Shown piece after piece: positions 1 through 5,521 of a stretch of DNA of 5,663 nt (position 1 is its first letter; the number at the start of each line of letters is the position of its first letter). The translations under genes were made by a program, and so were the position numbers. The stretch comes from JAXDLK01 sp034666665. Lineage in GTDB: Bacteria > Desulfobacterota > Binatia > JACPRU01. The stretch covers positions 1 through 5,663 of the forward strand of contig JAXDLK010000150.1 in assembly GCA_034666665.1 (NCBI GenBank). Direction: 5' to 3'. A model generated the notes under the pieces. That model saw nothing but the letters and a program-made list of their open reading frames with translations. It had not been told where the DNA came from and did no database searches.

Positions 1-357
1 TGCGGAGCCACCGGCGGGTATCCGCATTTCGTCGTCGAGGTCGACGGCCGCCTCGAAGGCTACGCCTGCGTCGCGAAGACGCCGATCACGGAGTCGACGT
101 GGCATCTCTACTGGATCTGTGTCCACCCGCGCGCGCAACGGTACGGTGCCGGACGTACCCTGCACGCATACGCCGAGGCCTTCGTCCGCGAGCGCGGCGG
201 CGAGCGGCTCGTGCTCGAGACCAGCGGGCGTGCCGACTACACGCGCACGCGGCGCTTCTTTCGAGCGCTCGGGTACGAGAGCGTCGGTCGCATTCCGGAC
301 TTCTACAAAGCCGGCGACGATTGCCTCATCTACCGTAAGACCCTGACCGCCGAGTGA
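1..357 (+). CDS. GNAT family N-acetyltransferase (5' end outside window)
   Basis: This is the C-terminal 118 residues of an acetyl-CoA-dependent N-acetyltransferase, open from the first base and ending at TGA 355-357. The sequence shows the GNAT core: a beta-strand pair (FVVEVDGRLEGYACV), then motif A, with the strand WHLYWICVHP followed by the acetyl-CoA pyrophosphate loop Q46-R-Y-G49-A-G51 and its helix. The distal part, with R-F-F-x-x-L-G-Y and then IPDFYKAGDDCLIYRK, is the usual motif B and final strand of small cytosolic GNATs. The substrate cannot be read from sequence. It lies 64 bp upstream of the ATP-grasp/PpiC fusion gene on the same strand with no evident terminator between them, so it may be the first visible gene of the same operon. 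An acetyltransferase would suit a peptide-tailoring cluster, since microviridin clusters carry the GNAT MvdB, but that link is inference. Family call is secure; role is not. Confidence 0.9.
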   Translation, partial: CGATGGYPHFVVEVDGRLEGYACVAKTPITESTWHLYWICVHPRAQRYGAGRTLHAYAEAFVRERGGERLVLETSGRADYTRTRRFFRALGYESVGRIPDFYKAGDDCLIYRKTLTAE

Positions 358-421
358 GCCGCGGGCCGCAGCGCCCCGGCGGTTGCTTCGCCGCTGCGCG
401 CCGACCTAGTGTCGCCCGCCG

Positions 422-2587
422 ATGATCCTGATCGTCGCGGCGCCGGGGGACGATCACGTCGCCGCCGTCGCGCCCGAGCTCCGGCGGCGGGGCGCGGCGG
501 TCCTGCACCTCGACGTCGCGGAGCTTCCCGGCCGCGCGGAGCTCTCGGTTTCGCACGAGCCCGGAAGGCGCGCCTCGGCGGTTCTGCGCGTTCGCGACGT
601 CGCCGTCGATCTCCGCGAGGTGAGCGCCGTGTGGTCGCGGCGCTGGCGGCGGCCGAGGCCGCACGATGAGGTCATCGACCCCGAGCTCCGCGAGTACGTC
701 GCGCGCGAGACCGCGGACGTCTGGACCGGCGCGACCGAGCTCCTCGACTGCGTGTGGCTTCCTGCGCCGCGATGGAAGGAGCTCCGAGCCGGCTACAAGA
801 CGCTTCAGCTCGAGACCGCCGCCGAGCTCGGATTCGAGATTCCCGCGACGCTGGTGACGAACCGTCCGGACGACGTTCTCGCGTTCCACCGGCGCCACGA
901 CGGCGGGGTGATCAGCAAGACCGTTCACAACAAGCTGTTCCCCGCGGGCGACGACGAGCGCTACCGGGCGCACGTGCTGACGGAGGTGGTCGCGAACCGG
1001 GACCTCGCCGATCGCGACGCGATCCGGTACTGCCCCGTCGCGATTCAGCCCTACGTCGAGAAACGGATCGAGCTCCGCATCACGGTCGTCGGAGATCGGG
1101 TATTCCCCGTCGAGATCCATTCGCAGTGGACGAACCACACCCGCCGCGACTGGCGCCGGGGCGATTACCACCATGCGCGGTACGCTGTTCACGATCTGCC
1201 GCGGCGTCTCGCGCGTCGTTCGATCGCGCTGGTGAAGCGCCTCGGGCTCACGTTCGGTGCGATCGACATGATCCTGACCCCGGACGGGCGCTACGTCTTC
1301 CTCGAGGTGAACCCGGACGGCGACTGGCTGTGGATGGAGCGAACCACCGGCGTTCCGATCGGCAGCGCCATCGCCGACCTGCTGCTCGCCCGAGAGGGGA
1401 AGGGCCGTCGGCGCCGCGTCTTCGCGGACCCGCCGCCCCCGCCGGCGGCGCCCGCCGAGCCCTCCGCGGCCGTGCTCCGTCTACCGCTCGCGTCGAGTCC
1501 GCGCGCTCCCCGGGGGATCCCGCCCGCCGTCGATCGCGCCATCGCCGCGACTCTCCGTTATCTCGTCGGAGCTGCGCGTGCGGGACTGCCGCCCGTCGAC
1601 GCCGCCGAACGCTTCGGCCGCCTCGCGAAGCGCCACGGGACGACCGACCCGCGACTCGTCTGGGAGATCGACGGAGCGCTCGGCGGCGTCCACTACGACG
1701 TTCTGCTCCGCCTCGCCGGCGCCGGCACTCTCTCCCTCGCCTTCTCTCCGGAGGACGGAGTGCCGTGGGCGCTACGCCACGCGCATCACGCGCGCGAGAG
1801 CGACCTCGTGCGCGTCAACGGCCGCACGCTGAACATGCAGACGGTGATGGGCTACCTCGACGGGATCTGGAACGACGCAGCGCTGGTCGAGCGGCTGGTC
1901 GACGGCTGTCTCGTCCGGGAGGCGGTCGATGCCCACGGCATCGATGCGTCCGCTGACGAGGTTCGATCTGCCGTGCGAGGATTCCGCCGGGAGCGAGGCC
2001 TGCGCTCGCGGCGCGCGCTCGCCGCATGGCTCCGGCGGCGCGGCTGGACGCCGCACGACCTCGAGCACGAGAGTCGCCGCCAGGTGATCGCGACGAAGCT
2101 GAGAGCCGCCATCGCCGCCGGCCGGATCCGTGCCTACTTCGAGCAGCATCGACCCGAGCTCGACACGGCAACGATCGTTCGCGTCACCGCGGATCGCCAC
2201 GCGGCGATCGCGATCGCTCGGCAGAGCCGCGCCGGCGAGTGCGGATTCAGCCGCGCCGTCGCCGCGGCGCTCGAGGCGGGCGAGGCCGCGGCGGCGCGAA
2301 CGGAGCGGGTGTACCGCCGTGACCTGCCGCCGAAGCATGCGCGGGCCATCTTCCGCGCCCGACCGGGCGCGGTGATCGGCCCGCTGGCTGCCGCCGAGGG
2401 CTACGACGTCGTCCGTGTGCTGCGGATCACTGCGGCCCGGCTCGATCCGCCGACCTCGGACGTCATCGCGGAGATCGTGTTCGACGAATGGCTCGAGGCC
2501 CGCCGCGCCGAGGCGACCGTCGAATGGTTCTGGGGCGACGCGGAGCGTGCACCGCCTCGCACGAGGATGCCCGGCGCCAGTCGATGA
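422..2587 (+). CDS. Graspetide-ligase-like ATP-grasp fused to PpiC-related peptide maturation domain
   Basis: This 721-residue two-domain protein is the probable core maturase of the cluster. Residues 1-325 form an MvdC/MvdD-type ATP-grasp ligase. They start with a pre-ATP-grasp fold (MILIVAAPGDDHVAAV), followed by VWSRRWRRP (70-78, like the W-R-R motif of graspetide ligases), ATP-binding Lys166 in VISKTV, and the adenine-binding stretch QPYVEKRIELRI. Metal ligands are Asp282, Glu295 and Asn297, in LEVNPDGDWLWMERTTG, a hallmark of that family. A Pro/Ala-rich linker (about 335-350) leads to residues 375-705, which resemble the PpiC/parvulin-related 'putative peptide maturation system protein' family: VHYDVLLRL, VPWALRHA, DLVRVNGRTL, a helical SurA-like segment (about 475-575) and a degenerate parvulin end (GAVIGPLAAAEGYDVVRVL; EWFWG). 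By family analogy it would activate Asp/Glu side chains as acyl-phosphates and join them to Thr, Ser or Lys of a precursor. An in-frame TAG at 407-409 makes ATG 422 the first start, though its ribosome-binding site is weak. Its end overlaps the next gene by ATGA. Confidence 0.88.
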   Translation: MILIVAAPGDDHVAAVAPELRRRGAAVLHLDVAELPGRAELSVSHEPGRRASAVLRVRDVAVDLREVSAVWSRRWRRPRPHDEVIDPELREYVARETADVWTGATELLDCVWLPAPRWKELRAGYKTLQLETAAELGFEIPATLVTNRPDDVLAFHRRHDGGVISKTVHNKLFPAGDDERYRAHVLTEVVANRDLADRDAIRYCPVAIQPYVEKRIELRITVVGDRVFPVEIHSQWTNHTRRDWRRGDYHHARYAVHDLPRRLARRSIALVKRLGLTFGAIDMILTPDGRYVFLEVNPDGDWLWMERTTGVPIGSAIADLLLAREGKGRRRRVFADPPPPPAAPAEPSAAVLRLPLASSPRAPRGIPPAVDRAIAATLRYLVGAARAGLPPVDAAERFGRLAKRHGTTDPRLVWEIDGALGGVHYDVLLRLAGAGTLSLAFSPEDGVPWALRHAHHARESDLVRVNGRTLNMQTVMGYLDGIWNDAALVERLVDGCLVREAVDAHGIDASADEVRSAVRGFRRERGLRSRRALAAWLRRRGWTPHDLEHESRRQVIATKLRAAIAAGRIRAYFEQHRPELDTATIVRVTADRHAAIAIARQSRAGECGFSRAVAAALEAGEAAAARTERVYRRDLPPKHARAIFRARPGAVIGPLAAAEGYDVVRVLRITAARLDPPTSDVIAEIVFDEWLEARRAEATVEWFWGDAERAPPRTRMPGASR

Positions 2588-3588
2588 AGGTCGCGCTGCT
2601 TCACAACCCGAGGCCCACCCGCACGGCGCCCGGCCTGCCGGACGACGCCTTCGAGGAGTACGATCGCGTCGAGACGATCGCCGCGATCACGCGGGCACTC
2701 GAGGCTCTCGCCGGGCGGGTCGAGCCGGTCGCGGCCGATCGCCGTCTGCCGTGGCGTCTCGACGCAGGCGGGTACGATCTCGCCTTCAACATCGCGGAAG
2801 GTGCCGGTCGGCGCTGTCGCGAGGCGGTCCCCGCTGCGGTCTGCGAGCTTCTCGACGTTCCCGTGACCGGCTCCGACGCGCTCACGCTCGGGCTCGCGCT
2901 CGACAAGGCGCTCGCCCGCCGCGTGGTGTCGCCGGAGGTGCCGGTGGCGCCGGCCGTGCTCGTCGAGTGCCTGCGCGACGAGGACGCTCTGGCCTCGCTC
3001 CCCTACCCCGTCGTCGTCAAGCCGAACGACGAAGGTTCGAGCAAGGGGATCCGAGACGATTGCGTGGCGCCGGACGTCGCCGGCGCGATCGAGCGCTGCC
3101 GCGCGCTCCGTGCACGGTATGGATGCCCCGTACTGGTCGAGCGGTATCTATCCGGAACCGAGGTCACCGTCGGCATCACCGGCAACGCCGCCGGCGCGGC
3201 CGTGCTCGGCATGATGGAGATCGCGGCTGCCGGAGCGGCGGCTGCGTTCGTCTATTCGCTCGAGGTGAAGCGCGATTGGCGGCGCCGCGTTCGCTATCAC
3301 GTGCCGCCACGGCTGCCCGCTTCCATGCTGGCCAGGCTCGAGCGCCTCGCGCTCACGGCCTATCGCCTGCTCGGTTGCCGGGACTTCGCGCGCATCGATT
3401 TCCGCTTCGACGACGCCGGAGAGCCGTGCTTTCTCGAGTGCAACCCGATCCCGGGGCTCGATCCGGAGAACAGCGACATGGTCTTGCTCGCGCGGCCGAC
3501 GCGATCGTACGACGCCTTGGTCCAGGGGATTCTCCGAGACGCCGCGGCCCGCGCAGGGCTCACGATCGGACGAGATGGAGCCCGTTAG
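2584..3588 (+). CDS. D-Ala-D-Ala ligase-like ATP-grasp enzyme (first copy)
   Basis: This 334-residue cytosolic ATP-grasp ligase has the D-alanine-D-alanine ligase architecture and would form an amide bond through an acyl-phosphate intermediate. The N-terminal domain begins MKVALLHN and carries FNIAEGAGRRCREAVPA, the counterpart of the Ddl 'N-x-x-E-G-x-x-G-E-x-G' region, then VPVTGSDALTLGLALDK. The ATP-binding part has Lys146 (VVVKPNDEGSSKGI), Glu186 in the hinge (VLVERYLSGTEVTVGI), and metal ligands Asp272, Glu285 and Asn287 in ARIDFRF and FLECNPIPGLDPENSDM. The stretch VYSLEVKRDWRRRVRYHVP replaces the usual Ddl substrate loop, so a true cell-wall dipeptide role is doubtful. The product is more likely a peptide or amino-acid conjugate. 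ATG 2584 overlaps the upstream TGA, implying translational coupling and a shared pathway with the fusion maturase. A start 32 codons earlier (2488) would lie deep inside the upstream gene and add nothing of the family. Confidence 0.88.
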   Translation: MKVALLHNPRPTRTAPGLPDDAFEEYDRVETIAAITRALEALAGRVEPVAADRRLPWRLDAGGYDLAFNIAEGAGRRCREAVPAAVCELLDVPVTGSDALTLGLALDKALARRVVSPEVPVAPAVLVECLRDEDALASLPYPVVVKPNDEGSSKGIRDDCVAPDVAGAIERCRALRARYGCPVLVERYLSGTEVTVGITGNAAGAAVLGMMEIAAAGAAAAFVYSLEVKRDWRRRVRYHVPPRLPASMLARLERLALTAYRLLGCRDFARIDFRFDDAGEPCFLECNPIPGLDPENSDMVLLARPTRSYDALVQGILRDAAARAGLTIGRDGAR

Positions 3589-3589
3589 C

Positions 3590-3972
3590 CCCAATCCGAA
3601 ATTCGGAACGATGATACCGAAGCGGAAACCAGCTCGAGCTCACGACGAGAACGCTCATCCGAGCTCTTTGCACGAACATCCTAAAGGTGTCTTGCGATCG
3701 GAAAGGACCCTCACCCGGCCTTCGGCCACCCACTCCCAGGATGGGAGAGGGCCACGGCGGCCGCCGATGCTGTCCTTGCACACTCTCCCTTCTTCCAGGG
3801 AGAGGGCCACCGCGGCCGCCGATGCTGTCCTTGCACACTCTCCCTTTCCTGGGAGAGGGCCTCGCGGCCGCCGATCCTGTCCTTGCACCCTCTCCCTTCC
3901 AGGGAGAGGGCTGGGGTGAGGGGATTTCGCCGGCATGGTCGAGGTTCTGCGCACGCCGTTTTTCGGATTGGG
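3590..3972. repeat. 12-bp perfect inverted repeat bounding the intergenic insert
   Basis: CCCAATCCGAAA at 3590-3601 is exactly complementary, in inverted orientation, to TTTCGGATTGGG at 3961-3972. The left arm begins 1 bp after the stop codon of the first Ddl-like gene, and the right arm ends 10 bp before the ATG of the second. The pair therefore encloses nearly the whole intergenic region. It could be the ends of a small inserted element or a long-range stem. No direct target-site duplication outside the arms is obvious. Confidence 0.55.
3708..3922. repeat. Compound interspersed repeat with 9-bp terminal inverted repeats and serial hairpins
   Basis: The element starts with CCCTCACCC (3708-3716) and ends with its inverse GGGTGAGGG (3914-3922). 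Inside, the word GGGAGAGGG recurs at 3743, 3798, 3851 and 3902, giving units of 55, 53 and 51 bp that share CGGCCGCCGAT and TGTCCTTGCAC. Each unit ends in a hairpin: stem CTCTCCCT/AGGGAGAG (3783-3790 with 3797-3804), CTCTCCC/GGGAGAG (3838-3844 with 3851-3857), and CCCTCTCCCT/AGGGAGAGGG (3888-3897 with 3901-3910). CCCTCACCC...CTCTCCC...GGGAGAGGG...GGGTGAGGG is a recurrent interspersed, REP/MITE-like repeat type in GC-rich Proteobacteria and relatives. The copy here looks internally amplified. It could weaken or process the operon transcript between the two ligase genes. It carries no transposase. Confidence 0.8.
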
Positions 3973-3982
3973 TTGGAGATCG

Positions 3983-4897
3983 ATGAAGGTGCTCGTCGTC
4001 CACACGTCCCCTCCCGAGCGGATCGCCGCAGGCCGGCAAGCGCGCGAGCTCGACCTCGAGGGCGCGGCCCGAGGGATCGCCGCGGTACTGCCGGAGGCCG
4101 TGCTCGCGCGCGTGCGCGGCGAGCCGCGGGAGCTCCTCGCGCTTCTCGACGAGCACGCACCCGACGTCGTCTACAACGTGTGCGAAGCGCCGCTCGGGCG
4201 GCCGGACCTCGAGGCACACGTCGCCGCGCTCTTCGAGTGGACGGGCGTCCGCTTCACCGGATCGGGCAGCGAGACGCTCGCGCTCTGCCGGCGGAAGGAC
4301 CGTGTCGCTCCCGTCCTCGCCGCCGCGGGCTTGCCCGTGCCGCCCACGGGCGGCTTTCCGTGCATCGTCAAGCCCGCGAGCGAGGACGGCTCGGTCGGGA
4401 TCGACGGCGAGTCCGTCTGTGCCGATGCCGCGGCGCTCGCGCGCGCCTGTGCACGCGCCCACGGCACGGTCGTGATCGAGGACTTCCTGCCCGGGCGTGA
4501 GTTCGTCGTGTCGCTCTGGGGAGCTTTCGGGCCGGAGCACGTCTCGGTCGGCGAGATCTGCTTCCGGAACGGCCTCCGTCTGATGACGTACGCGGCGAAA
4601 TGGGACGCCGAGAGCGCCGACTACGAGGATTCGCCGCTCACGTACCGGTTCGATCTCGACGAAGGCACGGAGGAGGCGTTGATCGCGGCGGCCCGCGGGG
4701 CATGGCGCGCCGTCGGCGCGCGCGGCTGCCTGCGCGTCGACCTCCGCCTCGACGCTCGGGGCGAGCCGAGGATCCTCGACGTCAACCCGAACCCGGCGTT
4801 CGGTCCCGACGTGGGGATCCAGCGCGCCGCCGGGGAGGCGGGATGGACGTGGGAGCGTTTCGTGCGCGCTCAGATCGCCTGGGCGGTGGCGCGGTGA
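3983..4897 (+). CDS. D-Ala-D-Ala ligase-like ATP-grasp enzyme (second, divergent copy)
   Basis: This 304-residue ATP-grasp ligase belongs to the same broad superfamily as the first Ddl-like gene but is clearly not a recent duplicate. Residues 1-100 form the N-terminal domain (MKVLVVHTSP; VVYNVCEAPLGRPDLEAHV; VRFTGSGSETLALCRRK). ATP-binding elements are Lys130 (CIVKPASEDGSVGI), Glu166 (VVIEDFLPGREFVVSLWG) and the metal ligands Asp253 (LRVDLRLD), Asp266 and Asn268 (ILDVNPNPAFGPDVGIQ). The second metal ligand is Asp, where most Ddl proteins have Glu. LMTYAAKWDAESADYEDSPLTY is the usual substrate-side loop of peptide-forming relatives. I start at ATG 3983 because it aligns with the MKV start of the first copy and has GGAGA at 3975-3979. 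The alternative ATG at 3935 would add 16 residues, partly from the inserted repeat flank. Its stop overlaps the SET gene by GTGA, so the two are probably co-translated. Its substrate is unknown: an amino acid, a short peptide or the precursor's C-terminus are all possible. Confidence 0.87.
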   Translation: MKVLVVHTSPPERIAAGRQARELDLEGAARGIAAVLPEAVLARVRGEPRELLALLDEHAPDVVYNVCEAPLGRPDLEAHVAALFEWTGVRFTGSGSETLALCRRKDRVAPVLAAAGLPVPPTGGFPCIVKPASEDGSVGIDGESVCADAAALARACARAHGTVVIEDFLPGREFVVSLWGAFGPEHVSVGEICFRNGLRLMTYAAKWDAESADYEDSPLTYRFDLDEGTEEALIAAARGAWRAVGARGCLRVDLRLDARGEPRILDVNPNPAFGPDVGIQRAAGEAGWTWERFVRAQIAWAVAR

Positions 4898-5268
4898 TCG
4901 CCGTCGGTGCGAGCCCCGGAAAGGGCAACGGGATCTTCGCGACACGGCGCATCCGCGCCCGCGAGATCATCGAGGAAGCGCCGGTGATCGTCTTGCCGGG
5001 CGCCGAGATCGAGCACCTGGAGAAGACGGCGCTCCGCGATTACTACTTCCTCTGGGGAGCGGAGCACGAGGACGCGGCCGTGCTGCTCGGTCTCGGCACC
5101 CTCTGCAACCACTCGTATCAGCCGAACGCGGCGTTCGACATCCGCCTCGAGTCCCGGACGATCCGGTTCGTGGCGCTCCGCGACATCGCGGCGGGCGAAG
5201 AGATCACCACCAACTACAACGGGCGGCCCGACAACCCGAAGCCCGTCTGGTTCGACGTCCTCCCCTGA
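4894..5268 (+). CDS. Small SET-domain protein, putative lysine methyltransferase
   Basis: This 124-residue protein is almost exactly one SET domain, the fold that transfers methyl from S-adenosylmethionine to lysine side chains. Visible motifs in order are the first SAM-binding loop G9-K-G-N-G-I-F-A16 (GNGIFATRRI), the substrate-cleft region IIEEAPVIVLP, the pseudoknot motif L70-C-N72-H73-S74 followed by PNA, then IAAGEEI (98-104) with Tyr108 of TTNYNG as the likely catalytic tyrosine. The end, KPVWFDVLP, is short and has no cysteine-rich post-SET module, as in many bacterial SET proteins. GTG 4894 overlaps the ATP-grasp stop by 4 nt and begins right at the domain. A competing ATG at 4843 has a strong GGGGAGG at 4832-4838 and would give 141 residues, with 17 extra that look unrelated to the fold. 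Its target is unknown. The Lys-rich peptide encoded just beyond it is an attractive candidate (inference). Confidence 0.87.
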   Translation: MIAVGASPGKGNGIFATRRIRAREIIEEAPVIVLPGAEIEHLEKTALRDYYFLWGAEHEDAAVLLGLGTLCNHSYQPNAAFDIRLESRTIRFVALRDIAAGEEITTNYNGRPDNPKPVWFDVLP

Positions 5269-5278
5269 GGCGGATGGT

Positions 5279-5431
5279 TCATTTCGTCGCGAACGTGGCG
5301 TCCGCGTAGTAGTCGACGGGCAGGACCCCGCCTTTGACGCTCGCGCTCTTCTTGTGGGAGAGCGTCAAGTCCTCGAGCGGCTTTCCCCGTGGTTTCGATC
5401 GCGCGTTCTTCTTCGCTGCGGGCTTCTTCAT
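5279..5431 (-). CDS. Putative RiPP precursor peptide, 50 residues, VKGG motif
   Basis: The reverse strand reads a 50-residue peptide from ATG (5431-5429) to TGA (5281-5279). The N-terminus is MKKPAAKKNARSKPRGK, very basic. The middle LEDLTLSHKK (19-28) has the hydrophobic/acidic spacing typical of leader recognition helices. Then comes SASVKGG (29-35) and the tail VLPVDYYADATFATK (36-50). A terminal 'VKGG' before a short divergent tail is common in small peptides that sit beside peptide maturases. The tail offers Asp40 and Asp44 as carboxylate donors and Thr46, Thr49 and Lys50 as nucleophiles, which is what a graspetide-type ATP-grasp ligase needs. An in-frame stop lies four codons upstream (5443-5441) and GGAG stands 5 nt before the ATG, so the start is forced and well served. 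The gene converges on the SET gene with a 10-bp gap. I infer it to be the substrate of the cluster. A small basic nucleic-acid-binding protein is the main alternative. Confidence 0.72.
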   Translation of the reverse strand: MKKPAAKKNARSKPRGKPLEDLTLSHKKSASVKGGVLPVDYYADATFATK

Positions 5432-5436
5432 GACCT

Positions 5437-5440
5437 CTCC
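5437..5440 (-). promoter_or_regulatory. Ribosome binding site of the 50-residue peptide
   Basis: On the reverse strand AGGAGAGG (5441-5434) precedes the ATG at 5431. Its GGAG core lies 5 nt from the start codon. This is a better Shine-Dalgarno site than those of the long enzyme genes here and fixes the start. Another ATG at 5444 is in a different frame and opens an Arg/Glu-rich frame without family features. Confidence 0.7.
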
Positions 5441-5510
5441 TCATGCCGGTCGCGACGGCTTCGCAAACTGGCTACTCAATAGCAGTCCACCCCAACGTTC
5501 ACACGCAACG

Positions 5511-5517
5511 AAGGAGG
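5511..5517 (+). promoter_or_regulatory. Strong ribosome binding site of the VOC gene
   Basis: AAGGAGG at 5511-5517, 4 nt before ATG 5522, is an almost full complement of the 16S rRNA tail. The stretch between this gene and the divergent peptide (5432-5521) is less GC-rich than the coding DNA and must hold both promoters, but I could not identify convincing -35/-10 pairs. Confidence 0.8.
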
Positions 5518-5521
5518 CCTC

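Larger units (their letters stand above)
3589..3982. other. Intergenic insert between the two Ddl-like genes; no gene seen
   Basis: This 394-bp gap interrupts an otherwise tightly packed operon in which the other junctions overlap by 4 nt. It contains a short unique part (about 3589-3707, visibly less GC-rich than the flanking genes) with the palindrome TCCGAA-A-TTCGGA at 3595-3607, followed by a complex hairpin-forming repeat element (3708-3922) and a short leader to the next gene. Open frames crossing it on both strands are Pro/Arg/Ser/Gly-rich translations of the repeat and have no ribosome-binding site or family signature. I see no RNA gene and no clear intrinsic terminator with a T tract. 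Confidence 0.75.

Noticed and set aside
326..1192. Reverse-strand open frame of 288 codons opposite the fusion gene
   Set aside because: No family motif, low-complexity Arg/Asp/Pro composition, and it opposes the well-defined MvdD-like ATP-grasp coding frame.
3595..3607. Intrinsic terminator after the first Ddl-like gene
   Set aside because: TCCGAA-A-TTCGGA has only a 1-nt centre and no following T run, so it cannot form a normal terminator hairpin. It may be a protein-binding palindrome.
2415..3614. Forward open frame of 399 codons overlapping the first Ddl-like gene
   Set aside because: Its product is almost entirely Arg/Ser/Gly/Ala and lacks motifs, while the frame starting at 2584 carries every ATP-grasp element.
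3743..3910. CRISPR-like array
   Set aside because: The repeated units are nearly identical throughout, with no unique spacers of constant length, and each repeat is a hairpin of an interspersed element. No cas genes are present.
3611..3919. Small forward frame beginning MIPKRKPARAHDEN as a second precursor peptide
   Set aside because: It has only a weak Shine-Dalgarno site, and two thirds of it is translation of the hairpin repeat (SLHTL, GRGPR). No VKGG or core-like tail.
3560..4945. Long reverse-strand open frame of 461 codons
   Set aside because: It is antisense to the clear ATP-grasp gene and runs through the repeat. The translation is Arg/Pro/Glu-rich with no domain, as expected for a shadow frame in high-GC DNA.
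5214..5444. 76-codon reverse frame starting MRRGHEEARSEEERAIE
   Set aside because: It overlaps the 50-residue peptide in another frame and runs antisense into the SET gene end. The 50-residue frame has the better-placed ribosome-binding site, a typical leader/VKGG/tail design and ends before the SET gene.
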